From positions 310,001 through 374,000 of the forward strand of contig NZ_JBFAPI010000002.1 in NCBI RefSeq assembly GCF_040676615.1: DNA of 64,000 nt. The letters run 5' to 3'. The notes under the pieces are model-generated. The model was not told the DNA's origin. It was given only the letters and a program-made list of their open reading frames with translations, and searched no databases. The DNA comes from Asanoa sp040676615 (GTDB taxonomy: Bacteria > Actinomycetota > Actinomycetes > Mycobacteriales > Micromonosporaceae). A program made the position numbers and the translations under genes. Below are positions 36,365-44,759 of the stretch, piece after piece. Every line of letters starts with the position of its first letter. Position 1 is the first letter of the stretch.

Positions 36365-38865
36365 GCGCACCAACCCTTGATCCGCGGGACGGGCTCGCCG
36401 GCGCTGCCGGCGAGCCCGTCCGCGGCAAGGCCACCGTTCCGGCCGGTCTGAAGATCGGCCCGCAGGGCACGTCGCCGTACGACGAAGACACCGTGCCGAT
36501 CCCCGACCCACCGGCGACCGGCCGTGCGACGGTCCCCGGCGACCACCCGCCACTGTGGCCGGTCAACGCCGCCCGGACCGCGACCGGCATCGCCCGCGCG
36601 GTGCCCGGCCAGCGCGCGTTCGACCCACCCGGACCGACGGACACCGCGGTGGTGCTCGCACCGCCACTGCCGCCGACACCACCGCCCGCGACCGCCGTCG
36701 GCCCGGAGACACCCACCCCGCCCCGCAAGGCCGGCCGCCGGGTCGTACCCAAGCCCAAGTGGGTCGTCGCCGCCGTCCTGGTCTTCGTCTTCGTCAGCCT
36801 CCTGCTCGTCGAGGCGTACGCCAACGCCCAATTCGCCCCCGACCACCAGGGCGAAGCCGGCGACGCGACGATCGTGCCGGAGCAGATCGTCGACGGCGGC
36901 CCGATCATCAACGCGTCACCGGGCCAGGACGCCCGCTCCTATCGCCTCCCGCCGAAGACCATCGCCCTCACCTTCGACGACGGGCCCGACCCGGTCTGGA
37001 CGCCGCAGGTGATGGCGGCGCTGGACCGCTACAACGCCAAGGCGACGTTCTTCGTCGTCGGCTCGCAGGTGGTGCGCTACCCGGACGAGGCGAAGAACCT
37101 CGTCGACAAGGGTCACGAACTCGGCGTGCACACCTTCACCCACCCGGACGTCGCGAATCTTCCCGACTGGCGCCGCCGGATGGAGTATTCGCAGACTCAA
37201 CTCGCGCTGGCCGAAGCGGCCGGGGTGCGCACGTCGCTGCTGCGCTTCCCCTACTCGTCGCGGGTCGACGCGATCGACGACGCCGCCTGGCGCATGATCA
37301 CCCAGGCCGGCGGCCTCGGCTACGTCACCGTGGTCAACGACCTCGACAGCGACGACTGGGCCCGACCCGGCGTCGACCGGATCATCGCCAACATGACGCC
37401 GACGGGCGACGCCGGTGCGGTGATCCTGATGCACGACGCGGGTGGCGACCGCGCGGAGACCGTCCAGGCCCTCGACCGGTTCATCCCCATGATGCAGGCC
37501 CGGGGGTACGCCTTCGTGACGGTCACCGACGGCCTGCGCCGCACGCTGGCCGACCCGGAAACCGGTGCCGCGCCGACGGTGTTGCGCAACACGCCCGCGT
37601 CGGCGGAGGACCAGCAGCGCGGTCTGGCGCTGGCCAGCGCGGTGCGGATCGCCGACTGGTCGCTCGACTTCTTCGCCATCCTGTTCCTGGTCGTCGGCGC
37701 CCTGACGCTGGCCCGTACCCTGCTGCTCTTCGTGCTCTCCAGCCGGCAGGCCCGGCGTCGCCGCGGCGACTGGTCGTGGGGTCCGCCAGTGACCGAGAAG
37801 GTCTCGGTGATCGTGCCGGCCTACAACGAGCGGGAGGGCATCGAGTCCGCGGTGCGCTCATTGGCCGGCGGCGACCATCCGGGCGGTATCGAGGTAATCG
37901 TCGTCGACGACGGCTCGACCGACGGCACCGCCGACATCGCCGAGTCGCTCGGCCTGCCCAACGTGCGGGTGATCCGCAAGCCCAACGGCGGCAAGTCCAG
38001 CGCGCTCAACACCGGCGTCGCCGCGGCCAGCGCCGACATCATCGTGATGGTCGACGGCGACACCGTCTTCGAAAACGACTCGGTGCGCCAACTCGTGCAG
38101 CCGTTCGCCGACCCCGGGGTGGGCGCCGTCGCCGGCAACGTCAAGGTCGGCAACCGCAAGAGCCTGGTCGCCCGCTGGCAACACATCGAGTACGTGATCG
38201 GCTTCAACCTCGACCGCCGGCTCTACGAGGCGCTGCGCTGCATGCCCACCGTCCCGGGCGCGATCGGCGCGTGGCGCAAGGACGCGCTGCTGTCGGTCGG
38301 CGGGATGAGCGACGACACGCTCGCCGAGGACACCGACGTGACGATCGCGTTCCTCCGCGCCGGCTGGAAAGTGGTCTACGAGGGCCGGGCCCGCGCCTGG
38401 ACCGAGGCGCCGGCGTCGCTCGCCGAGCTCTGGCGGCAGCGATACCGCTGGAGCTACGGCACGATGCAGGCGATGTGGAAGCACCGCCGGTCGATCGTCG
38501 ACAGCGGTGCGTCGGGCCGGTTCGGCCGCCGCGGGCTGCCGTTCCTCGCGCTGTTCAGCATCGCCCTGCCGCTGCTCGCGCCGGTCATCGACCTGCTCGC
38601 CGTCTACGGCGTGCTGTTCGCCGGCCGGACCGAGACCGCGCTGGCCTGGCTGGCCATGCTCGGCATGCAACTGGTCACCGGCGTGGTCGCCTTCAAGCTC
38701 GACAAGGAGCGCCTGACGCCGCTCTGGACACTTCCGCTGCAGCAGTTCGCGTACCGCCAACTGATGTATCTGGTGTTGATCCAGTCTTTGGTCACCGCGC
38801 TGACCGGCGGCCGGTTGCGCTGGCACAAGCTGGTGCGCACCGGCGAGGCCGCGGTGCACAGCTAG
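36361..38865 (+). CDS. bifunctional NodB polysaccharide deacetylase / family 2 glycosyltransferase
   Basis: 834-residue fusion. Disordered Pro-rich N-terminus (1-130), membrane helix 134-152, external NodB deacetylase about 200-395 with TFDDGPD (204-210), metal ligands in HTFTHPD (257-263) and LMHDAGGD, then a membrane helix near 436-460 and a cytoplasmic processive GT2 about 480-700: DDGS 516-519, DGD 565-567, ED 656-657 and QRYRW 693-697, followed by more membrane helices. The layout suggests synthesis and export of a beta-linked N-acetylhexosamine polymer that is trimmed outside by the deacetylase domain. The polymer identity is inference. Confidence 0.92.
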   Translation: MSAPTLDPRDGLAGAAGEPVRGKATVPAGLKIGPQGTSPYDEDTVPIPDPPATGRATVPGDHPPLWPVNAARTATGIARAVPGQRAFDPPGPTDTAVVLAPPLPPTPPPATAVGPETPTPPRKAGRRVVPKPKWVVAAVLVFVFVSLLLVEAYANAQFAPDHQGEAGDATIVPEQIVDGGPIINASPGQDARSYRLPPKTIALTFDDGPDPVWTPQVMAALDRYNAKATFFVVGSQVVRYPDEAKNLVDKGHELGVHTFTHPDVANLPDWRRRMEYSQTQLALAEAAGVRTSLLRFPYSSRVDAIDDAAWRMITQAGGLGYVTVVNDLDSDDWARPGVDRIIANMTPTGDAGAVILMHDAGGDRAETVQALDRFIPMMQARGYAFVTVTDGLRRTLADPETGAAPTVLRNTPASAEDQQRGLALASAVRIADWSLDFFAILFLVVGALTLARTLLLFVLSSRQARRRRGDWSWGPPVTEKVSVIVPAYNEREGIESAVRSLAGGDHPGGIEVIVVDDGSTDGTADIAESLGLPNVRVIRKPNGGKSSALNTGVAAASADIIVMVDGDTVFENDSVRQLVQPFADPGVGAVAGNVKVGNRKSLVARWQHIEYVIGFNLDRRLYEALRCMPTVPGAIGAWRKDALLSVGGMSDDTLAEDTDVTIAFLRAGWKVVYEGRARAWTEAPASLAELWRQRYRWSYGTMQAMWKHRRSIVDSGASGRFGRRGLPFLALFSIALPLLAPVIDLLAVYGVLFAGRTETALAWLAMLGMQLVTGVVAFKLDKERLTPLWTLPLQQFAYRQLMYLVLIQSLVTALTGGRLRWHKLVRTGEAAVHS

Positions 38866-38925
38866 CGGAGCGAAACGGGGCGGCGATTTGACCGGTCACC
38901 GCTCCGTAGCCGGCAGACTGTGCGG

Positions 38926-39282
38926 ATGGACCTGCTGGTACGGATGCGCGAGATCTGCCTGGCGCTGCCGGAGACCACCGAGCGGCTCAGCCACGGCGAG
39001 CCGACCTGGTTCGTCCGCGGCAAGACGTCTTTCCTGACCCTGGCCGTCGAGGGCCACCACGAGAACACGTTCCCGCACTTCTGCTGTGCGGCGCCGGCCG
39101 GCGTGCAGGGCGAACTGATCGCCGAGAACCCCGACGTGTTCTTCCGGCCGCCCTACGTCGGGCACCGTGGCTGGCTGGGCGTGCGGCTCGACCGCGACCC
39201 CGACTGGGCCGAGATTCGCGAGCTGGCCGTCGACGCCTACCGGACCGTCGCGCCGAAGCGACTGGTCGCCGAGCTCGAATGA
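38926..39282 (+). CDS. MmcQ/YjbR-family protein
   Basis: 118 residues of the YjbR (CyaY-like fold, double-wing DNA-binding) family: REICLALPETTERLSHGEPTWFVRGKTSFLTL at the start and FRPPYVGHRGWLGVRLD in the middle are characteristic. No enzymatic role is established for the family. ATG 38926 (a GTG at 38920 is possible) follows CAGACT six nt upstream and no Shine-Dalgarno, so it may be leaderless. Confidence 0.88.
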   Translation: MDLLVRMREICLALPETTERLSHGEPTWFVRGKTSFLTLAVEGHHENTFPHFCCAAPAGVQGELIAENPDVFFRPPYVGHRGWLGVRLDRDPDWAEIRELAVDAYRTVAPKRLVAELE

Positions 39283-39338
39283 CCGGTCGGGAATCCGTCA
39301 GCGCGCCGCGGCCCCGTCCTCTGGCAGGCTGAACGGTC

Positions 39339-41624
39339 GTGGCGGTCGTGGTCGGGGTCGACGGAGCCGGTCGGACGCACCGGCTGCGCGCGCTCGCCCC
39401 GCCCGGCGCGGTCTGGGTCACGCCCGACCACCCCGAGGTTCCGGATTCCGCACCGGCCCTCGTCGTCGACGACCCGCACCGCCTCGACCAGCCGACCCTG
39501 CGCCGGCTGTCCGAGGTGGCCCGCCGCGGCACGCCGGTGCTGCTCGCCCGGCGCCCGACCCTCGACCCGCCGGCGCTGGGCGAGCTCGACGAGCTGGCCG
39601 CCAGCGACGGCGTCGTCCCGCTGGGCCCGCTCGACGCCGCCACGATCACGGCGCTGACCGGCCGGGCCGATCTGCTGGTGGCGTCGGGCGGCTGGCCCGC
39701 CATCGCCGCCCTGGCCGCGACCGGCGCCCTGCTGCCCCGGGTCCAGCGCCGGCTGGCCGCCGAACCACCGCCCGTCGGCGACGTCGCGCGGGTCGCCGCG
39801 CTCGGCCTGGACCTCGGCGACGACGTGCTCGCCGCCGCCACCGGGCACGACGCCGACGCGGTGGCCGCCGCCATGCGCACCCTGCGCGATCTCGGCTTCC
39901 TGGCGCCGGGTGCGGAGCGGATCGTGCCCGCGGTGGCCGAGGCGCTGCTCGCCGACCTCGCGCCGGCCGAGCGGCGCCGGCTGCACGGCCGGGTGGCGGG
40001 GGCGCTCGCCGACTCCGGTGCCGACCCGGTCACCGCCGCGGTGCAGTTGCGAGCCGCCGGGATCCGCGCCGGCGGCGACGTCTTCCGCGCCGCCGGCGAC
40101 CGGCTGCGGTTCACCGACCCGGCGGCCGCGATCGGCTGGTACGACGACGCGGTGGACGCCGGCATCGACCCGGGGTCCATCGTGGCCGGCCGGGCCGAAG
40201 CGGCGGCGCTGGTCGGGCTGCCGGTCGACCCCGGTGTGGCCGGCGATCCCGCCACCGCACAACGGCTCGCCCTGGTGGCCGGCGCCGCGGCCGCGCACGA
40301 CGGGCGGCCGGCCCGCGCGGCCGACGCCCTCACCGCCGGCGACCCGCCCGGCCCGCTGCTGGCCGTGCCGGCGCTGGTCGCGCTCGGGCGGCAGGCGGCC
40401 GCGCGGGAGATCCTGGCATCCGCGCCCGGTCCGCGGCGCCTGCTCGGCGAGGGCGTGCCGAAGGGGGACGGTCAGCGGGAGATCCTGGCATCGGCGACCG
40501 GGCCGTTGCGGCTGCTGGGCGAGGGAGTGCTGGCGGCGGGGCAGGAGCCGGCGACGGCCGTACCCCTGCTGATCGAGGCGGCCGAAGCGGCGGACCGGAT
40601 GCCGCCGGCGGTGGTCCTGCCCGACACCGCGCACGCGTGGGGTGCGGTCGTCGCGGTGACCGCCGGCGACGCGGCGACCGCCGAGCACCTGCTGCGCGGC
40701 GCGCTCGACGCCGGCAGCGGCGGGCCCGTCGGCGTGCAGCGGCACCGGCTGCTGCTGGCCTGGGTGCGGCTGCGGACCGGCCGCTACGACAGCGCGGTCG
40801 CGGAGTTGCGCCGGCTCGGCGCCGGGCTGGCCGGGCGCGAAGCGTTGCTGGCGGCCGCGTTGCGCGCGGGCCTGGCCCGGCGCTCGGGTGACATCGCCGA
40901 ACTGCGCGCCGCGTGGGTCAGCGTCGAGCCGGTGCTGGCCCGCCAGTCGGTCGACCTCTTCCAGGCCGAGCAGGTCGAGGAGCTCGCGGTGGCGGCCACC
41001 CGGCTGCGCCGGCCGCAACGGATCGCGCCGGTGCTGGCCGCGCTCGACGCCGCGGTCGCCGGGCTCGGTGAACCGCCGGCCTGGCGGGTCACCGTTGAAT
41101 GGATCCGGTTGCAGGTCGCGGTCGCGGCCGACGACCCGACGGCGGTCAAGGCCGCCGCCGCCGCGATCGCCGCCGCCCGGCCGGGCCGGGAGCGCCAGCG
41201 CGCCCAGGCGGCCGCCGCGGCGGCGTGGGCCCGCTCGATGGCCGGCGCGGTCGAGGTCGCCGAGGTGGTCGCCGCCGTCGAACGGCTGGCCGGCGCCGAA
41301 CTCCCCTGGGAGGCGTCCCGGCTCGCCGGCCACGCCGCGATCCGCACCGGCGACCCGTCGGCGGCCCGCCGGTTGCTGGAGGTGGCCCGGGAACTGTCCG
41401 GTGTGGCCGCGCCGGCGGCGGAGACCAACACCGCCGGACTGTCCGAACGCGAGATCGAGGTTGCCCGGCTGGTGCTCGACGGCCGCACCCACAAGGAGAT
41501 CGGGGCACAGCTCTTCATCTCGCCGAAGACCGTCGAGCACCACGTCGCGCGGATCCGCACCAAGGTCGGCGCGACCGATCGGGCCGAGTTCGTCGCCGCT
41601 CTGAAATCCCTGCTGGATTCCTGA
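39339..41624 (+). CDS. LuxR-type regulator with degenerate P-loop, IniR-like
   Basis: 761 residues. The N-terminus VVVGVDGAGRTHRL is a P-loop (residues 6-13) in which the essential Lys is Arg; ALVVDDPHRLD resembles Walker B. A long Ala-rich helical (TPR/winged) region follows, and a clear C-terminal LuxR HTH (about 700-755; LSEREIEVARLVLDGRTHKEIGAQLF, SPKTVEHHVARIRTKVGA). It precedes an iniB-iniA-iniC-like operon, the position and size class of mycobacterial IniR, so I infer it activates that operon. ATP binding is doubtful. It contains a 72-bp internal duplication. Confidence 0.85.
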   Translation: MAVVVGVDGAGRTHRLRALAPPGAVWVTPDHPEVPDSAPALVVDDPHRLDQPTLRRLSEVARRGTPVLLARRPTLDPPALGELDELAASDGVVPLGPLDAATITALTGRADLLVASGGWPAIAALAATGALLPRVQRRLAAEPPPVGDVARVAALGLDLGDDVLAAATGHDADAVAAAMRTLRDLGFLAPGAERIVPAVAEALLADLAPAERRRLHGRVAGALADSGADPVTAAVQLRAAGIRAGGDVFRAAGDRLRFTDPAAAIGWYDDAVDAGIDPGSIVAGRAEAAALVGLPVDPGVAGDPATAQRLALVAGAAAAHDGRPARAADALTAGDPPGPLLAVPALVALGRQAAAREILASAPGPRRLLGEGVPKGDGQREILASATGPLRLLGEGVLAAGQEPATAVPLLIEAAEAADRMPPAVVLPDTAHAWGAVVAVTAGDAATAEHLLRGALDAGSGGPVGVQRHRLLLAWVRLRTGRYDSAVAELRRLGAGLAGREALLAAALRAGLARRSGDIAELRAAWVSVEPVLARQSVDLFQAEQVEELAVAATRLRRPQRIAPVLAALDAAVAGLGEPPAWRVTVEWIRLQVAVAADDPTAVKAAAAAIAAARPGRERQRAQAAAAAAWARSMAGAVEVAEVVAAVERLAGAELPWEASRLAGHAAIRTGDPSAARRLLEVARELSGVAAPAAETNTAGLSEREIEVARLVLDGRTHKEIGAQLFISPKTVEHHVARIRTKVGATDRAEFVAALKSLLDS
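40404..40547 (+). repeat. 72-bp in-frame duplication inside the LuxR-type gene
   Basis: Two copies start at 40404 and 40476, each opening CGGGAGATCCTGGCATC and encoding REILASAxGPxRLLGEGV with a variable tail. The encoded unit is about 24 residues and lies near residues 356-403, in the helical middle domain. Confidence 0.85.
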
Positions 41625-41665
41625 CACTCCGCGTAATGCCGGGGGTGTTTCGCGGTCTGCTGAGT

Positions 41666-41697
41666 ACCCCCTATCCGCCTCCCACACCGAGGGGGGT
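41666..41697. promoter_or_regulatory. imperfect inverted repeat upstream of the iniB-like gene
   Basis: ACCCCC (41666-41671) and GGGGGT (41692-41697) face each other across 20 nt, about 90-120 bp before the iniB start and 42 bp after the regulator stop. It could be a terminator of the regulator gene or an operator for the ini operon. The downstream leader also holds TATCCAT as a possible -10. Confidence 0.35.
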
Positions 41698-41788
41698 CTT
41701 CCCGATGTCCGGGGGGTGGGTCGGCGGCCAGGCTGTATCCATACCCGCCAGACAGGCCGGGAGAAATCCTCTAGAGGAGGCACGGGAA

Positions 41789-42850
41789 ATGCAGAACGTC
41801 GAGATCACCAACCTCCTGGTCAACTTCATCAAGGAGCTGGCGACGGACCCCAACAAGGCGCTGCAGTTCGTGAGCAACCCCAACGGCGAACTCGTCGCAC
41901 AGGGCATCACCGAGCACGACCTGTCCGGTCTGGACATGCCCGGCATCGTGCAGCAGGCCTGCGGCGAGCCCGGCTTCCCGGCCGAGGCCCGCGGCGCACT
42001 GCAGAGCTACACCAGCGGCGGCGGTGGCGGCGGGCAATACACCCCGCCGGCGCAGCACGTGACCTCCGGCCCGCAGTCGATGGAGCAGGTCGTGCAGCAC
42101 CTGACCTACGTGACCCAGGTGACCAACGACAACGACGTGATCAACGAGATCGTCGACCAGAGCACCAACATCGAGGTCGGCGACGACTTCGACGGCGACA
42201 TCGACGTCGACACCAACAACGCGTTCGCCGACGGCGACGGCGCCGTGGCGGTCGGCCAGGCCGACGGCGACGTCAACGCCGCGACCGGTGACAACTCGCA
42301 GGTCGTCGACGGCGACATCGAGGGCGACAACCTGGTCAACAGCGACGGCGCGGTGCAGATCGACGGCGACAACGAGGCACCCGTGGTCACCGGCACCAAC
42401 ACCGGCATCGTGGCCGACGGCGACGTCGACGACGCGATCGTCGGCGACCACAACCAGCAGCAGGCCAACGACGTTGACGTCGACGGCGACAACGACGGCG
42501 TCATCAACTTCGGCGACGGCGACGTGACCAGCGTCAACGACTCTGACCTGGACGACTCCAACGTCGGCTCCGGCACCAACATCACCGACAACGACGACTC
42601 GGCGATCGGCCTCGGCGACGGCGACACGAGCAACGTGCACGAAGACAACGACACGACGACCCAGGAGACCACGAACATCGACGCCGACGACTCGGTGGTC
42701 AACACCGAGCAGGGCGACGGCGACCAGGACTCCCACTTCGACCAGGACAACGACTTCAGCCTGCCGCACCCGGTCCGGACGCTCGACGAGCCCGAGGAGC
42801 ACGTGCTCCACGACGCCGACGACCACGACGACGCGGACGCCCCGGTCTGA
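41789..42850 (+). CDS. iniB: IniB N-terminal-domain protein with Asp/Asn/Gly-rich repeat region
   Basis: 353 residues. Residues 1-75 (starting MQNVEITNLLVNFIKELATD) match the helical IniB N-terminal type; a Gly linker (SGGGGGGQ) leads to about 250 residues of GD/ND-rich repeats such as VDGDIEGDNLVNSDGAVQID and NFGDGDVTSVNDSDLDDSN, acidic and probably a beta-solenoid or Ca2+-binding array. No signal peptide is visible. The start ATG 41789 follows AGAGGAGG at ideal spacing. In mycobacteria iniB heads the envelope-stress (isoniazid, ethambutol)-induced iniBAC operon; the same order occurs here. Confidence 0.85.
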   Translation: MQNVEITNLLVNFIKELATDPNKALQFVSNPNGELVAQGITEHDLSGLDMPGIVQQACGEPGFPAEARGALQSYTSGGGGGGQYTPPAQHVTSGPQSMEQVVQHLTYVTQVTNDNDVINEIVDQSTNIEVGDDFDGDIDVDTNNAFADGDGAVAVGQADGDVNAATGDNSQVVDGDIEGDNLVNSDGAVQIDGDNEAPVVTGTNTGIVADGDVDDAIVGDHNQQQANDVDVDGDNDGVINFGDGDVTSVNDSDLDDSNVGSGTNITDNDDSAIGLGDGDTSNVHEDNDTTTQETTNIDADDSVVNTEQGDGDQDSHFDQDNDFSLPHPVRTLDEPEEHVLHDADDHDDADAPV

Positions 42851-42947
42851 TCCACCACCCAACTACACATCTCGCGCCGACAGCGGGCGGTCGGACCGGA
42901 AGGTCCGGCCGGCCCGCTGCGCCGTACACACCGGAGGGATCGCAGCG

Positions 42948-44759
42948 ATGACCCAGCCCGCTACCGCACCGGCGGACGGCGCGGCCCGGCCAGCCACCGC
43001 GCCGGCCGGCGCGCTGGTCGACCTGGGCATCAAGGCCTGCGCGGCGTACGGCCGGGAGGACCTCGCCGCCCGGCTCGGCAAGGCCCGCGGCGGGCTCGAC
43101 GACCCGGCGGTGCACATCGTCGTGGCCGGCGAGTTCAAGCAGGGCAAGAGTTCGTTGATCAACGCACTGCTCGGGATGGCGGTCTGTCCGGTCGACGACG
43201 ACGTGGCCACCGCGGTGCCCACGTTCGTCCGGCACGGTGCCGACAAGACCGCCACGCTGGTCTACGACGACAACCCGCCGCGCCGCGAGCAGGTCGATTT
43301 CGCCGACCTGCGCCGCCACGTCGTCGAGAGCGACCAGGGCAGCCGGGTGTCCCGGGTGGACGTCACCGTCCCGCGCAAGATCCTCGCCGGCGGGTTGGTC
43401 ATGGTCGACACCCCGGGCGTCGGCGGGCTCGGTTCCGCACACGCCGCGGCCGGGCTCGCCGCGATCTCCGTCGCCGACGCCGTCCTGTTCGTCACCGACG
43501 CCGCGCAGGAACTGACCCGCAGTGAGGTCGAGTTCCTCCGCCAGGCCCACGAACTCTGCCCGACCGTGGTCTGCGTGCTCACCAAGATTGACTTCTACCC
43601 GGCCTGGCGGCGGATCCGCGACCTCAACGCCAGCCACCTGCGGATGGTCGGCGACCTGCCGCTGATGCCGGTCGCCTCGCCGCTGCGGGCCCGCGCCGTG
43701 CGCGCCAACGACCAGGCGCTGAACACCGAGTCCGGCTTCCCGGACGTCGTCAAGTTCGTGCAGGAACGGGTCGGCGGCGGAGCCGCGACCCGCCGCTCCG
43801 CCGACGCGGCCGCCGAGGTTGTCGCCGTCTGCGACCAGCTGGTCAGCCAGTTCTCCGGCGAACGCGACGCGCTGGCCGACCCGGCCGGCGCGCAGCGGAT
43901 CGTCGAAGACCTCAACAGCGCCAAGCGCCGGGTCGAAGAACTGAAGACCGCGGCCGCCCGGTGGAACGTGACGCTCAACGACGGCACCGCCGACCTGACC
44001 GCCGACGTCGACTTCGACCTGCGCGACCGGATCCGCAAGATCACCAGCGAGGCCGACGACGCGATCGACGAGGTCGACCCGGCCGACATGTGGCCGGAGA
44101 TGGAAGAGTGGCTGCGCGCCCGGATCTCCTACGACCTACTGGGCAACTACACCTACCTGCGCCGCCGGGCGACCGAGCTGAGTGAGCAGGTGGCGACACA
44201 CTTCCACGAGGCGTCCGGCGAGGCGGTCGGACTGCTCAAGGTCTACAACCCGACGCCGCTGGTCGAGGAGCGGCCGCTCGAGCACCGGATCGAACTGGCC
44301 AAGATGACCGCCGGCAAGCAGGTGATGGTGGCGCTCAAGAGTGCGTACGGCGGCGCCCTGATGTTCACCATGCTGGGCAGCCTGATGGGCGTCGCGCTGG
44401 GCCCGATCGGCATCGGCATCGGCGTGGTGATGGGCCATCGCGGCCTCAAGGACGAGAAGAAACGCCAGCTCGAACGGCGCCGGGCGCAGGCCAAGAACGC
44501 GATGCGCCGCTATTGCGACGAGATCAGCTTCGTGATGGGCAAGGACAGCCGCGACACCGTACGCCGGGTGCAACGCCAACTCCGCGACCACTACACCGGG
44601 CTGGCCGAGGAGCTCAACCGCTCGACCGCGACCGCCCTGGCCGGCGCCAGCGACACCGCCAAGCGCACCCAGGCCGAGCGACAGAAGCGGCTCAAGGACC
44701 TGGACGCCGAGTTGACCCGGTTGCGGCAACTCCGCGAGCGGGCGGCCAAGCTCTCATGA
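42948..44759 (+). CDS. iniA: dynamin-like GTPase, IniA-like
   Basis: 603 residues. G1 GEFKQGKSS (61-69), G3 DTPG (154-157), G4 TKID (212-215). A helical stalk with heptad-like pattern surrounds a hydrophobic hairpin at about 467-496 (YGGALMFTMLGSLMGVALGP begins it), the membrane-inserting paddle of bacterial dynamins; the C-terminus is a basic coiled coil. IniA of mycobacteria is a membrane-remodelling dynamin-like protein. Ribosome site GGAGGGA lies eight nt before ATG 42948. The stop overlaps the iniC start. Confidence 0.9.
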   Translation: MTQPATAPADGAARPATAPAGALVDLGIKACAAYGREDLAARLGKARGGLDDPAVHIVVAGEFKQGKSSLINALLGMAVCPVDDDVATAVPTFVRHGADKTATLVYDDNPPRREQVDFADLRRHVVESDQGSRVSRVDVTVPRKILAGGLVMVDTPGVGGLGSAHAAAGLAAISVADAVLFVTDAAQELTRSEVEFLRQAHELCPTVVCVLTKIDFYPAWRRIRDLNASHLRMVGDLPLMPVASPLRARAVRANDQALNTESGFPDVVKFVQERVGGGAATRRSADAAAEVVAVCDQLVSQFSGERDALADPAGAQRIVEDLNSAKRRVEELKTAAARWNVTLNDGTADLTADVDFDLRDRIRKITSEADDAIDEVDPADMWPEMEEWLRARISYDLLGNYTYLRRRATELSEQVATHFHEASGEAVGLLKVYNPTPLVEERPLEHRIELAKMTAGKQVMVALKSAYGGALMFTMLGSLMGVALGPIGIGIGVVMGHRGLKDEKKRQLERRRAQAKNAMRRYCDEISFVMGKDSRDTVRRVQRQLRDHYTGLAEELNRSTATALAGASDTAKRTQAERQKRLKDLDAELTRLRQLRERAAKLS

